Under the pieces are notes generated by a model, which saw only the letters and a program-made list of their open reading frames with translations, searched no databases and had not been told where the DNA came from. DNA of 64,000 nucleotides from Bacteroidales bacterium (GTDB lineage Bacteria > Bacteroidota > Bacteroidia > Bacteroidales > UBA932), in contig JAGBAO010000013.1 in assembly GCA_017938925.1 (NCBI GenBank), positions 124,001-188,000 of the forward strand, given 5' to 3'. Shown here piece by piece: positions 24,815 through 33,378 of this stretch; position 1 is the stretch's first letter, and each line of letters starts with the position of its first letter. A program made the position numbers and the translations under genes.

Positions 24815-25552
24815 TTACAAAAGAAAATCCAACATTTCAGGCAGTTTCGTATAGTCCTCGATCTGCACATAGTCCATTCCCTTGATGCGGACATGGCTGT
24901 CTCCGCCGCCGTCGCCGAAGTCGTCACCTATGAAGAGAATTTCTTCTTCTGAATAGCCATGCTCCTGGGCATATTTCATTATTGAATCATACTTGTTATA
25001 ACGCTTAGGAGCGAAGTCAAAAGACGAAGATCCTCCGATATAGACCACATGCTCCGGGAAGAGTGAGCAGATTTCATCATAAAGGACACGACGCTTGCTC
25101 CTGTCAGGGTCAAACACAACCTTATCCTCCACTTTGGCACCGCTTCCGATGAGACAGAAAGTCACCATGCCGGAAGGATGGAACTCAAGATGCCCGCCTG
25201 CATATTCAGTATATCCGTATTTTTCACGGAGATACATGCAGGTGGTATTGAAGTATTCTCTGTCAGGCTCTGCGGTGTCCTCACGGATGATCCTGAACTC
25301 ACCGTCCACCATCGCACTTTCCTGCATTCCGTAATTGGCGATGATGTCGATCGGATACTGCTCCATCTGATTATATATGCGCGGTGCATTTCCTGCCCCC
25401 ACCATGATAACCTTGTATTTCTCATCCAGTCTTTTCAGGACATCCTTGTTTGCCTGAGGCATATGGCTCTTGTGCTGGGACAGGGTGCCGTCGAGGTCAA
25501 AGCAAAGGAGCCTCTTGCGGCATTTCAAATCTTCCGAATTATAGATTCTCAT
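24815..25552 (-). CDS. HAD-IIB phosphatase, phosphomannomutase-like
   Basis: A 245-aa cytoplasmic protein with motif I LLCFDLDGTLSQ near the N-terminus, cap-domain segments resembling eukaryotic-type phosphomannomutase (MVGAGNAPRIYNQMEQYPIDII, YGMQESAMVDG) and motif III/IV LFIGDDFGDGGGDSHV. The likely chemistry is a sugar-phosphate phosphatase or mutase; the substrate is unknown. I set the start at 25552 (MRIYNSED) because the upstream in-frame ATG at 25579 lies next to and reads through the -7 promoter box. It is first in a three-gene operon with the glycerol-1-phosphate dehydrogenase (12-base gap) and DeoR. Confidence 0.85.
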   Translation of the reverse strand: MRIYNSEDLKCRKRLLCFDLDGTLSQHKSHMPQANKDVLKRLDEKYKVIMVGAGNAPRIYNQMEQYPIDIIANYGMQESAMVDGEFRIIREDTAEPDREYFNTTCMYLREKYGYTEYAGGHLEFHPSGMVTFCLIGSGAKVEDKVVFDPDRSKRRVLYDEICSLFPEHVVYIGGSSSFDFAPKRYNKYDSIMKYAQEHGYSEEEILFIGDDFGDGGGDSHVRIKGMDYVQIEDYTKLPEMLDFLL

Positions 25553-25568
25553 GTTCTTTAATTTTTCA

Positions 25569-25598
25569 CAAATGTACATATTTTTTCGTTAAATCAAA
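25569..25598 (-). promoter_or_regulatory. Promoter of the HAD - G1P dehydrogenase operon
   Basis: Minus-strand TTTG (25595-25598), 18 bases, then TACATTTG (25569-25576), a full match to TAnnTTTG. It excludes translation from the ATG at 25579 and points to the ATG at 25552. Confidence 0.65.
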
Positions 25599-25657
25599 AC
25601 AAACGGAAGCAAATCACAACATTTGAACTTCCGGCTTTTCATTTTACTACAAACAAA

Positions 25658-25689
25658 TTTGGAACTATAATAATATAAATGTACATTTG
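25658..25689 (+). promoter_or_regulatory. Promoter of the sialidase - GH2 operon
   Basis: TTTG at 25658-25661, exactly 20 bases, then TACATTTG at 25682-25689, both perfect consensus boxes, with the sialidase ATG 23 bases further on. The -33 box lies within the palindrome CAAATTTG. It is arranged divergently with the HAD operon promoter 60 bases away. Confidence 0.75.
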
Positions 25690-25712
25690 CGTATATAACT
25701 TTCACAACGCCA

Positions 25713-26990
25713 ATGAAACTACTGACATCACTCATCGCACTCACCTTCCTTTGCGGCACACTTTCAGCCCAGGAACGCAGCGAAACATTCATCAGCAGGA
25801 GCGACACTGCTGTCCATTACAGGATTCCGGCCATGGCGGCCTTTGAAGACGGCACAGTGGTGGCTGTCGCTGATTACAGGTTTTCCAGAAATGACATAGG
25901 AGTAATCAAGGACGGAAGAGTGGACCTCAGGGCCCGCACCAGCCGTGACAACGGCTGCACCTGGGAAGAGATAACCACCGTCGTAGAGGGGAAAGGCAAG
26001 GACTCTCCCGACTTCATGAACGTCGGATTCGGAGACCCGAGCATAGTGGCTGACAGGAAGAGCGGAAGACTTCTGCTCATGTGCGCCGCAGGAAACATAT
26101 CGTTCCTCGACGGCACTCCTGACTGCCACCTTCGCATGACAAGATTCTACAGCGACGACAAAGGCAGGACATGGACAGGTCCGGAAGATATTTCGGAAGA
26201 GGTCTTCGGACTTTTCGAGGACAGCGTGCACGGGGCGGCAAAGTCGATGTTCTTCACATCGGGAAGAATTGTCCAGAGCCGCTATGTCAAGGCGGGGAAA
26301 TATAACCGTCTGTACTGCGCGGTCCTGCAGATAGCCGGTAACGGCCAGTGGATGAACTACGTGCTGTATTCAGACGACTTCGGCGGTTCATGGAAGGTGC
26401 TCGGAGGAACGGAAGTACCGGCCATCCCACACGATGCGAACGAGGCCAAGGTGGAGGAGCTCCCGACAGGAGACATCCTCATCAGCTCCCGCACAGATGC
26501 CGAGGGAAGGATGTTCAACGTATTCTCTTTCAGCAACATAAAGAAAGCGGAGGGCACATGGAGCCAGATGGCTCATTCCAGCGGACATAACAAGGGCATC
26601 ATAACCGTCGGCAACTCGTGCAACGGAGAGATGCTGGCAGTTCCTGTCATCCGCAAGGAAGACGGACACAGGATGATGCTTCTGATGCAGTCTGCTCCTG
26701 CGGGGCCGCGCCGCTCAAATGTGAGCATATATTACAAAGGGCTCGAACTCAGGAAGGACTATACTCCGGAAGATATTGCACGCGACTGGGAGGGCGCATA
26801 TCTTGCGACTGATATCGGATCTGCATACTCTGTGATGGCACGCCTGTCAAACGGAAAGGTGGGATTCATGTATGAGGAGAAGACCTACTACCCTACCAGC
26901 GGTGCAGGATACACCATAGTCTATGACGCCTACACCATCGAGGAAATCACTGACGGAAAATACACACTGAACTTAAAGCATAAAAGATGA
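25713..26990 (+). CDS. GH33-type exo-alpha-sialidase
   Basis: A 425-aa secreted protein with a type I signal peptide (LSA/Q, residue 19). It has a six-bladed sialidase propeller: the Arg37-containing YRIP motif, catalytic Asp71 in RVDLRARTS, and three Asp boxes (SRDNGCTW, SDDKGRTW, SDDFGGSW). Late segments EAKVEEL and AYSVMARLSNGKVGFMYEE provide the expected Glu and the sialidase-type end. It should release terminal sialic acid, or a related nonulosonic acid, from glycoconjugates. The next gene begins inside its stop codon (ATGA). No NanA, NanE or sialic acid transporter gene is seen in the window, so released sugar may be used through genes elsewhere or simply removed to expose the underlying chain. 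Confidence 0.9.
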   Translation: MKLLTSLIALTFLCGTLSAQERSETFISRSDTAVHYRIPAMAAFEDGTVVAVADYRFSRNDIGVIKDGRVDLRARTSRDNGCTWEEITTVVEGKGKDSPDFMNVGFGDPSIVADRKSGRLLLMCAAGNISFLDGTPDCHLRMTRFYSDDKGRTWTGPEDISEEVFGLFEDSVHGAAKSMFFTSGRIVQSRYVKAGKYNRLYCAVLQIAGNGQWMNYVLYSDDFGGSWKVLGGTEVPAIPHDANEAKVEELPTGDILISSRTDAEGRMFNVFSFSNIKKAEGTWSQMAHSSGHNKGIITVGNSCNGEMLAVPVIRKEDGHRMMLLMQSAPAGPRRSNVSIYYKGLELRKDYTPEDIARDWEGAYLATDIGSAYSVMARLSNGKVGFMYEEKTYYPTSGAGYTIVYDAYTIEEITDGKYTLNLKHKR

Positions 26991-29900
26991 AGAAGCTCTG
27001 TTTGACATGCATAATTGCACTGGGAGCCCTGAGCGCTTGCCAGACTGGAAACACCGTATATAACCGCGGAATCGGAATCTACCCGGGAAATCCGGCAGAG
27101 GATTTCTCTCCCGAACTGCACGCCGACGACACTTATCGCAATATCGCGCTCAACAGAGCGGTCTATGCGTCGTCAAGTTATGATTACTGCCTCACGGGCC
27201 AGCTGGTGACAGACGGTATTGTAGAGACATCCGCGCCGAAGTATCTCGTCATGGAGACTTCTGAAGACAGGGACGTAAAGAGAGAGAGGGAGTGGCTTGT
27301 GGACCAGCACAAATACACCAGGGTGAATCTCTACGGGCCTTGCGCATATGCTCAGATATCCCTTCAGAACGGATGGAAGGAAAGTTTCGACAGAGTACAC
27401 GGAGAGATGCTCGTTTCATATCAGGAAGGAGCTGCCGACGGAAGCCATGAGGTCAAGGTGTCGGCATCAAAGGACGGCAGGGAGTGGACGGTGCTCCAGA
27501 CCTTCAAGGGAAGGGAGTTCATCGGCAGGGAATCCAGGCCGCGCCAGCACACCGACCCGGACAAGGCGGATGCTCTGGGCAACCAGCTGCTGCCTACCCG
27601 CCGTTTCGAGATAGACGCCAGACTTCCTGAGGCTGAGGAATATACCATGCTCAGAGTGGACCTGAACATGAAGGGAGCCGAGCAGTGGATCGCATCGGAC
27701 CTCGACATATACAAGGACGGAGAACTGGTGAGCCTGGTGCCGTCAAAGAACTTCAACAGCACATGGATGAGCGGCGGCAATCAGGAGGAATGGCTGTATG
27801 TGGATCTGGGAAGGAAGGCCAGGTTTGACAAGGTCGTCCTGAACTGGCTCGACCTTCCGTCATCGGCTGCGGTGCAGGTTTCGGATGACGCGGAGAACTG
27901 GAAGAAGATCGCTGCTGCAGGAAAGGATCTCAATGAAGAAATCTGCGTCAAGGCTAAAGGAAGATATGTCAGGGTCAGCATGGCCGGAAACGGTCAGGAC
28001 CGTCTGATGCTGACTGAAATGCAGGTCTGGGGCAAAGGCGGTCTCAGTGCGAAAGCAAAGAAGGCTCCTGCTCCGACCGATGACGAGATATGCCTGTCAG
28101 GCGGCAACTGGAAGCTCACAAGAAGCAGTTTCACCGATGCAGAAGGCTCTGAGATTTCATCTGAAGGATTCGACGATGCGGGATGGCTGACTGCCACAGT
28201 GCCTGGCACCGTACTCAGCAGCTACATCAACCTCGGTGCCGTGCCTGAACCGAATTATGCGGACAACATATTCCATATATCCGATTCATATTTCTGGTCG
28301 GACTTCTGGTACAGGAACGAGTTTGAAATAGCCGAGGGCTTCATGGACGGGAAGACATGGCTTGAGTTCGACGGAATCAACTGGAAGGCGGAAATCTATC
28401 TGAACGGGCAATACCTCGGAAGGATTGACGGGGCCTTCACAAGAGGACGTTTCGACATCAGCAAGACAGCCAGACCAGGCAGGAACACCCTGGCAGTCAG
28501 AATAATAAAGAACAGGAATGCCGGAAGCGTCAAGGAGAAGAACGAGAACGACACCGGAAGAAACGGAGGAATGCTCGGCTATGACAACCCTACCTTCCAC
28601 GCCAGCATAGGCTGGGACTGGATCAGCACGGTCAGAGGACGTAACATCGGAATCTGGAACGACGTCAGGGTGGTCAGCGAGGGACTTGTGAGCCTCGACT
28701 CGCCTTATGTCCTGACGCAGCTGCCGCTTCCTGACACCACCTCGGCTGTCCTGACTCCTGAGGTGATTGCAAAGAACAACTCTGACGAGCCTGTGAGCGG
28801 AGTGCTCAAGGGCAGGATCGGGGACATAGCTTTCGAGCAGAATGTGACACTTGCTCCCGGCGAGGAAAGAATCGTGCGTTTCGATCCGAAGACCTACACA
28901 CAGCTCAAGGTCGAGAATCCGAGACTGTGGTGGCCAAACGGCTACGGAAAGCCTGAACTTTACAGTGCAACATTCTCGTTCGAGATCGACGGAGCGGAAT
29001 CCGACAGGACTGACTTCAATGTGGGAATACGCCAGGTGGACACCAAGGAGATCGACGAAGTGCTCCATATATATATAAATGGAAGAAGATTCATCGGTCG
29101 TGGCGGAAACTGGGGATTCTCGGAGAACAACCTCACCTACCGCGCAAGGGAATATGACATCGCCGTGGCATACCATGCTGACATGAACTTCAACATCATG
29201 CGTAACTGGGTGGGCCAGACAGGAGACATGGAGCTCTATCAGGCATGCGACAGACACGGAATCATGGTATGGCAGGACTTCTGGCTCGCCAACCCTGCAG
29301 ACGGTCCGGACCCTGCCGACAACGACATGTTCCTGGCCAATGCAGAGGATCTTGTAAAAAGAATCAGGCAGTATCCTTCCATAGTCATCTACTGCGGACG
29401 CAACGAGGGTTTCCCTCCAGCCGAGATCGAAGCCGGATTGAGAAAGACCGTGGGAGAATGGCATCCTGACATGACATACATCCCAAGTTCGGCAGACGGC
29501 GGCGTGAGCGGTCACGGTCCGTACAGGGCTCTGACACACAAGGGATATTTCACCTACCGCAAGGGCAACACCAAGTTCCACAGCGAAAGAGGCATGCCTT
29601 CCGTGCTGACATACGAATCAATGCTCAGGACCTTTGCTCCTGAGGCACTTGAGCCAAAGAGCATACTCTGGGGACAGCACGACTACACTCTGAACGGAGC
29701 CCAGAGAGCCAGCACCTTCAATGAGATCATCGAGAACGGTTACGGACCGGCCAAGGATGTCAAGGAGTTCTCCGAGCACGCGCAGTTCGTCAATTATGAC
29801 GGCTACAAGGGCATGTTCGAGTCCAGGAGCATCAACAGGAAGGGACTTCTCCTGTGGATGTCCCACCCGGCATGGCCATCAATGACCTGGCAGACTTACG

Positions 29901-30541
29901 ACTGGTATTTCGAGCCGAACGGATCTTATTTCGGCTGCAAGAAGGGAGCTGAGCCGCTTCACATCCAGTGGAATCCTGCAGAGAACGTCATCGAGGTCGT
30001 GAACTACAACGGTGGCGACCGGACCGGGCTCAAGGCACAGGCTCTGATCATGAATATGGACGGAACCGTGAAATGGACCAGGGAGGCAGTAGTCGACAGC
30101 AAGGAGGACAGCACCCTTAAATGCTTTGAGATAGAGTTTGCCGAAGACCTTTCGGATGTGCATTTCATCAAGCTGTACCTGACCAAGGATGGAAAGACGC
30201 TTTCAGACAACTTCTATATCAACGGAAAGGAATATGGCAACCACCAGGCCATGAAGCAGATGGAGAAGGCTGACGTGAGGTCGGACGTGAAGTTCTGCAA
30301 GGGAGAGGACGGAGTCTGGACAGGAACCGTCACGCTGGAGAACAGGAGCAGCGTCCCTGCCATCATGATCCGTCTGAACGTGGTCGGCAGAAGGGATGGA
30401 GAGCAGATTCTTCCGATGTTCTATGGCGACAACTATTTCAGTCTGATGCCTGGCGAAGTCAAGGAGGTGTCCCTGAAATGGTACGAGGCCGACACCCGCG
30501 GCAACAGACCAAGGGTCAGGATCACGGGATATAACCTGTAA
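26987..30541 (+). CDS. GH2-family glycoside hydrolase lipoprotein with discoidin domains
   Basis: An 1,184-aa lipoprotein (lipobox LSAC, Cys18). Two F5/8-type (discoidin/CBM32) domains are apparent: one from about 48 (YRNIALNRAVYASSSYDY) and one at about 265-355 (EWLYVDLGRKARFDKVV... RYVRVSMAGNG). The GH2 sugar-binding (GGNWKLTRSSF...AGWLTATVPGTV), Ig-like and TIM-barrel domains follow. GRGGNWGFSENN, CGRNEG (acid/base Glu807) and SERGMPS (nucleophile Glu867) fit the beta-mannosidase/exo-beta-glucosaminidase branch. It is coupled to the sialidase by a 4-base overlap, consistent with stepwise trimming of a sialylated, amino-sugar- or mannose-containing chain (inference). Exact specificity unknown. 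Confidence 0.88.
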   Translation: MKKLCLTCIIALGALSACQTGNTVYNRGIGIYPGNPAEDFSPELHADDTYRNIALNRAVYASSSYDYCLTGQLVTDGIVETSAPKYLVMETSEDRDVKREREWLVDQHKYTRVNLYGPCAYAQISLQNGWKESFDRVHGEMLVSYQEGAADGSHEVKVSASKDGREWTVLQTFKGREFIGRESRPRQHTDPDKADALGNQLLPTRRFEIDARLPEAEEYTMLRVDLNMKGAEQWIASDLDIYKDGELVSLVPSKNFNSTWMSGGNQEEWLYVDLGRKARFDKVVLNWLDLPSSAAVQVSDDAENWKKIAAAGKDLNEEICVKAKGRYVRVSMAGNGQDRLMLTEMQVWGKGGLSAKAKKAPAPTDDEICLSGGNWKLTRSSFTDAEGSEISSEGFDDAGWLTATVPGTVLSSYINLGAVPEPNYADNIFHISDSYFWSDFWYRNEFEIAEGFMDGKTWLEFDGINWKAEIYLNGQYLGRIDGAFTRGRFDISKTARPGRNTLAVRIIKNRNAGSVKEKNENDTGRNGGMLGYDNPTFHASIGWDWISTVRGRNIGIWNDVRVVSEGLVSLDSPYVLTQLPLPDTTSAVLTPEVIAKNNSDEPVSGVLKGRIGDIAFEQNVTLAPGEERIVRFDPKTYTQLKVENPRLWWPNGYGKPELYSATFSFEIDGAESDRTDFNVGIRQVDTKEIDEVLHIYINGRRFIGRGGNWGFSENNLTYRAREYDIAVAYHADMNFNIMRNWVGQTGDMELYQACDRHGIMVWQDFWLANPADGPDPADNDMFLANAEDLVKRIRQYPSIVIYCGRNEGFPPAEIEAGLRKTVGEWHPDMTYIPSSADGGVSGHGPYRALTHKGYFTYRKGNTKFHSERGMPSVLTYESMLRTFAPEALEPKSILWGQHDYTLNGAQRASTFNEIIENGYGPAKDVKEFSEHAQFVNYDGYKGMFESRSINRKGLLLWMSHPAWPSMTWQTYDWYFEPNGSYFGCKKGAEPLHIQWNPAENVIEVVNYNGGDRTGLKAQALIMNMDGTVKWTREAVVDSKEDSTLKCFEIEFAEDLSDVHFIKLYLTKDGKTLSDNFYINGKEYGNHQAMKQMEKADVRSDVKFCKGEDGVWTGTVTLENRSSVPAIMIRLNVVGRRDGEQILPMFYGDNYFSLMPGEVKEVSLKWYEADTRGNRPRVRITGYNL

Positions 30542-30551
30542 TCCGATGAGT

Positions 30552-30581
30552 TTTGATATATTGGAAAAATATATATCTTTG
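30552..30581 (+). promoter_or_regulatory. Promoter of the DUF4160-DUF2442 pair
   Basis: TTTG (30552-30555), 18 bases, then TATCTTTG (30574-30581), with the DUF4160 ATG 22 bases downstream. It lies in the 61-base gap after the GH2 stop, so the pair can be expressed separately from the sialidase operon. Confidence 0.6.
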
Positions 30582-30602
30582 TAGCAATAAGAAGGACAGA
30601 AT

Positions 30603-30854
30603 ATGGGAGCCATATATGTATTGCAGGGTATTTTAATATACATCTATGCCTTTGACCACAACCCTCCACATATCCACGTCAGAAGTGCTGATGGAGAATT
30701 TACCATTACAATCGAAGACCGGATAGTAGAAGGAAGAGCTAAGGCACGGATCGTGCAGATGGTGAACGAGTTCATTGACGCAAACAAGACAGAAATCCTT
30801 GAAATATGGGATAAGGCACAAAGAGGCGAAAGGATAACCAAAATAAACAGATAG
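30603..30854 (+). CDS. DUF4160 domain protein (toxin-antitoxin-like pair)
   Basis: An 83-aa protein with the DUF4160 signature: a short strand (LQGILIYIYAFDHNPPHIHV) followed by GEFTITIEDRIVEG and a helix EFIDANKTEILEIWDKAQRGE. The D-H-N-P-P-H-I-H-V block is the family hallmark. Function is not established; DUF4160 genes typically sit beside DUF2442 genes, as here with a 4-base gap, and are suspected to be a toxin-antitoxin or small regulatory pair. No relation to the neighbouring glycan genes is evident. Confidence 0.85.
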   Translation: MGAIYVLQGILIYIYAFDHNPPHIHVRSADGEFTITIEDRIVEGRAKARIVQMVNEFIDANKTEILEIWDKAQRGERITKINR

Positions 30855-30858
30855 AGAT

Positions 30859-31089
30859 ATGTTAAGAGTTACAGACGTTGAATACAAAGGAGGCTACATT
30901 CTGCTCTGCACATTCAACACAGGAGAAAAAAAGATTGTAGATTTGACACCTCTTCTGAGATATCCGGCTTTTGAAGAATTGAAAGATGAAAAGCAATTCA
31001 TTCAGTTCGGGTTGGATGGTACTATATTTTGGGCTAACGGAGCTGACATCGCTCCGGAGTATCTCTACGAAAATGGTAGTGCTGCATAA
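30859..31089 (+). CDS. DUF2442 domain protein
   Basis: A 76-aa protein: VTDVEYKGGYILLCTFNTGEKKIVDLTPLL, a short helix with FEELKDEKQF, then GLDGTIFWANGADIAPEYLYENG, which is the DUF2442 pattern (a DNA-binding-like small fold by family knowledge). It is the second member of the DUF4160-DUF2442 cassette and ends 19 bases before a shared terminator hairpin. Function is unproven; possibly the antitoxin or regulator of the pair. Confidence 0.85.
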   Translation: MLRVTDVEYKGGYILLCTFNTGEKKIVDLTPLLRYPAFEELKDEKQFIQFGLDGTIFWANGADIAPEYLYENGSAA

Positions 31090-31108
31090 AGCTCTCATCA
31101 CAAAAGAT

Positions 31109-31147
31109 TACGCCTTCGCGAGATTTTGACAATCTCACGAAGGCGTA
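31109..31147. terminator. Bidirectional hairpin between convergent transcripts
   Basis: A 17-bp stem with one mismatch (31109-31125 pairs with 31131-31147, arms beginning TACGCCTTCG and ending CGAAGGCGTA, 5-base loop TTGAC). It is flanked by AAAA on the left and TTT on the right, so it can act in both directions. It sits between the DUF2442 stop and the stop of the convergent GH3. Confidence 0.85.
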
Positions 31148-31170
31148 TTTCAATATCTCAGGTACCCCTT

Positions 31171-33369
31171 TTACAATCTGACTGTGACGGTCCTGGAGAT
31201 GTTGTCGGAGGCGGAACCTACGAGGATTTCGAAGTCGCCGGGTTCGGTCTTCCAGTCCATGGACTCTTCGTCGAAGAAGCGGAAGGCGTCCGGACCAAGT
31301 TCTATGGAGACTGTCTTTGTCTGTCCAGGCTCGAGATAGACCTTGTCAAATCCCTTGAGCTGTTTCTCAGGCATTTCGACAGAAGCCTCGCAGTCGTGGA
31401 CATAGACCTGTACGACTTCCGATCCGGCAACCTGTCCCACGTTTGTTACAGGAACCTTCACCGTAATCTTTCCGCCGCGGATCTTCTTTGAAGAGAGGGT
31501 CACGTCACCGTACTCGAAATCAGTGTAGCTCAATCCGTGTCCGAATGCGAAGAGAGGCTTGATGTCCATCTTCTCGTGCCATCTGTATCCGAGGAAGATT
31601 CCCTCGTCATAGTGATTCTTGCCACGTGTTGGGAAAGTCTTGCCGTTGTAGTGGGCAGGGTTGTCTTCCAGCTTCACAGGGAAGGTGAACGGCAGCTTTC
31701 CGCTCGGGTTCACGTCTCCAAAGAGCACGTCAGCGATCGCGCGTCCTGCTTCGGATCCGCCATACCAGCCAAGAAGGACTGAAGGCACCTGATCGATCCA
31801 CGGCATCGCCACAGCGTTTCCGCTTATGATCACTACCGTCATGTTAGGATTGACCTTGGCAAGCTCGCTGATGAGTTCATCCTGTCCGTATGGGAGGCCG
31901 TACTCAAGTCTGTCGCGGTTCTCGCAATCCTGGTAGAGAGACTTGTTCAGACCGCCCACATAGATGACATAGTCAGCATCACGGGAGTTCTCTACCGCCT
32001 CTGCGATGAGTTCAGCGCGAGGTCTGTCATCGGCAAGCTTCTGGAATGAAGGAATTCCGTCCTGGGTCGTGGTGGTGTCCCCGACATATCCTCTTGAATA
32101 TACCACTTCCATTCCGTCCCGGGCGGCCCTTTCAAGGATTCCTTCGAGCGGAGACATCTCATAAATAGGCTTGAGCATTGAAGAACCTCCTCCGATGCAC
32201 ATCTTCTTGTAGGCATTCTCGCCCACGACGGATATCTTGCCCGGCTTTCTGACAGGCAGCACATCGCCCTCGTTCTTGAGAAGCACGATACCTTCCTGAG
32301 CCACCTTTCTGGCAACATCGAGATGCTCCTGAGTGCACATCGAACCGAACGGCTTGTCCATGTTCATCGCAGTGCGGAATGTCAGTCGGAGCACCCTGCG
32401 GACCTTCTCGTCAAGACCTTCCTCGCTGAACTCTCCGGCAAGGATTCCCTGTTTGTAGGCCTCTGCAAGATAATATGTATCATATACGCTTTCACCTGCA
32501 GGCATCTTCTTGCCGACCCTTGTTCCGAACTCCACGTCAAGTCCTCCGAGCACAGCCTCCTTGGTGTCATGGCAGCCTGCCCAGTCGGACATCACCACAC
32601 CGTCAAAGCCCCACTCCCCTTTCAGGATGTCGTTGATAAGATAGCCGTTATGGCAGCAGTGTGTGCCTCTGAAAAGGTTGTAGCTCGCCATCATGCTCCA
32701 GGCGCCACCTTCCTTTACAGCCATTTCGAAGGCAGGAAGATAGATCTCCCTCAAAGCACGCTCGCTGACCTCGACGTCTGTCTTGTGACGATGCCTCTCC
32801 TCATTGTTGCAGGCATAGTGCTTCACGCATGCACCCACGCCCTTGGACTGAAGTCCATGTATATATGGAACCGCAAGTTTTCCTGCAAGATAAGGGTCCT
32901 CACCCATATACTCGAAGTTACGGCCGCAGAGCGGGCTCCTGTACATGTTAACGCCAGGTCCGAGAATCACATCCTTCTCCCTGAAGCGCGCCTCTTCACC
33001 GATTGCCGCACCATACTGACCGGCAACATCCCTGTTCCATGTGGCTGCAAGACAGGTCAGAGCAGGGAATGCCACGCAGGAGTCATTGTTCCAGCCAGGA
33101 TTGCCCCAGTCGTTCCATGGAACTTCCGGACGGACTCCGTGAGGGCCGTCGCTTGTCCACAGCTCAGGAATACCAAGTTTCTTCACGCCGGGAAGAGAGA
33201 ATGTGGACTGAGCATGGATTGCTGCGATCTTCTCATCCAGAGACATGCGGCTGAGCGCATCCTCCACCCTGGCCTCGATATCGGCTGACGGGTCAAGATA
33301 AACAGGAGTGTCTGATTGTCTGCCACAGGCCACGACACACAACAACACGAAAAACAGATACTTCTTCAT
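31171..33369 (-). CDS. GH3-family glycoside hydrolase lipoprotein
   Basis: A 732-aa lipoprotein (lipobox VVAC, Cys15). N-terminal (alpha/beta)8 domain: LWTSDGPHGVR, GPGVNMYRSPLCGRNFEY, KHYACNNEE, and nucleophile Asp262 in GVVMSDWAG. The C-terminal alpha/beta sandwich (GKISVVGENA, VLLGWYGGSEAGRAIADVLFGDVNPSGKLP) and a fibronectin-III-like domain (FGHGLSYTDFEYG to the end) complete the usual three-domain form. It is a probable exo-beta-glycosidase (glucosidase, xylosidase or N-acetylglucosaminidase-like; not resolvable). It is the last gene of the second long operon and ends near a bidirectional terminator. A second GH3 with the same architecture is at 54316-56580. Confidence 0.92.
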   Translation of the reverse strand: MKKYLFFVLLCVVACGRQSDTPVYLDPSADIEARVEDALSRMSLDEKIAAIHAQSTFSLPGVKKLGIPELWTSDGPHGVRPEVPWNDWGNPGWNNDSCVAFPALTCLAATWNRDVAGQYGAAIGEEARFREKDVILGPGVNMYRSPLCGRNFEYMGEDPYLAGKLAVPYIHGLQSKGVGACVKHYACNNEERHRHKTDVEVSERALREIYLPAFEMAVKEGGAWSMMASYNLFRGTHCCHNGYLINDILKGEWGFDGVVMSDWAGCHDTKEAVLGGLDVEFGTRVGKKMPAGESVYDTYYLAEAYKQGILAGEFSEEGLDEKVRRVLRLTFRTAMNMDKPFGSMCTQEHLDVARKVAQEGIVLLKNEGDVLPVRKPGKISVVGENAYKKMCIGGGSSMLKPIYEMSPLEGILERAARDGMEVVYSRGYVGDTTTTQDGIPSFQKLADDRPRAELIAEAVENSRDADYVIYVGGLNKSLYQDCENRDRLEYGLPYGQDELISELAKVNPNMTVVIISGNAVAMPWIDQVPSVLLGWYGGSEAGRAIADVLFGDVNPSGKLPFTFPVKLEDNPAHYNGKTFPTRGKNHYDEGIFLGYRWHEKMDIKPLFAFGHGLSYTDFEYGDVTLSSKKIRGGKITVKVPVTNVGQVAGSEVVQVYVHDCEASVEMPEKQLKGFDKVYLEPGQTKTVSIELGPDAFRFFDEESMDWKTEPGDFEILVGSASDNISRTVTVRL

Positions 33370-33378
33370 ATTCTATAA

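Noticed and set aside
28286-29581. A 431-codon open frame antisense to the GH2 gene
   Set aside because: It mirrors the codon bias of the GH2 gene, has no signal, domain or promoter, and the sense product aligns with GH2 throughout.
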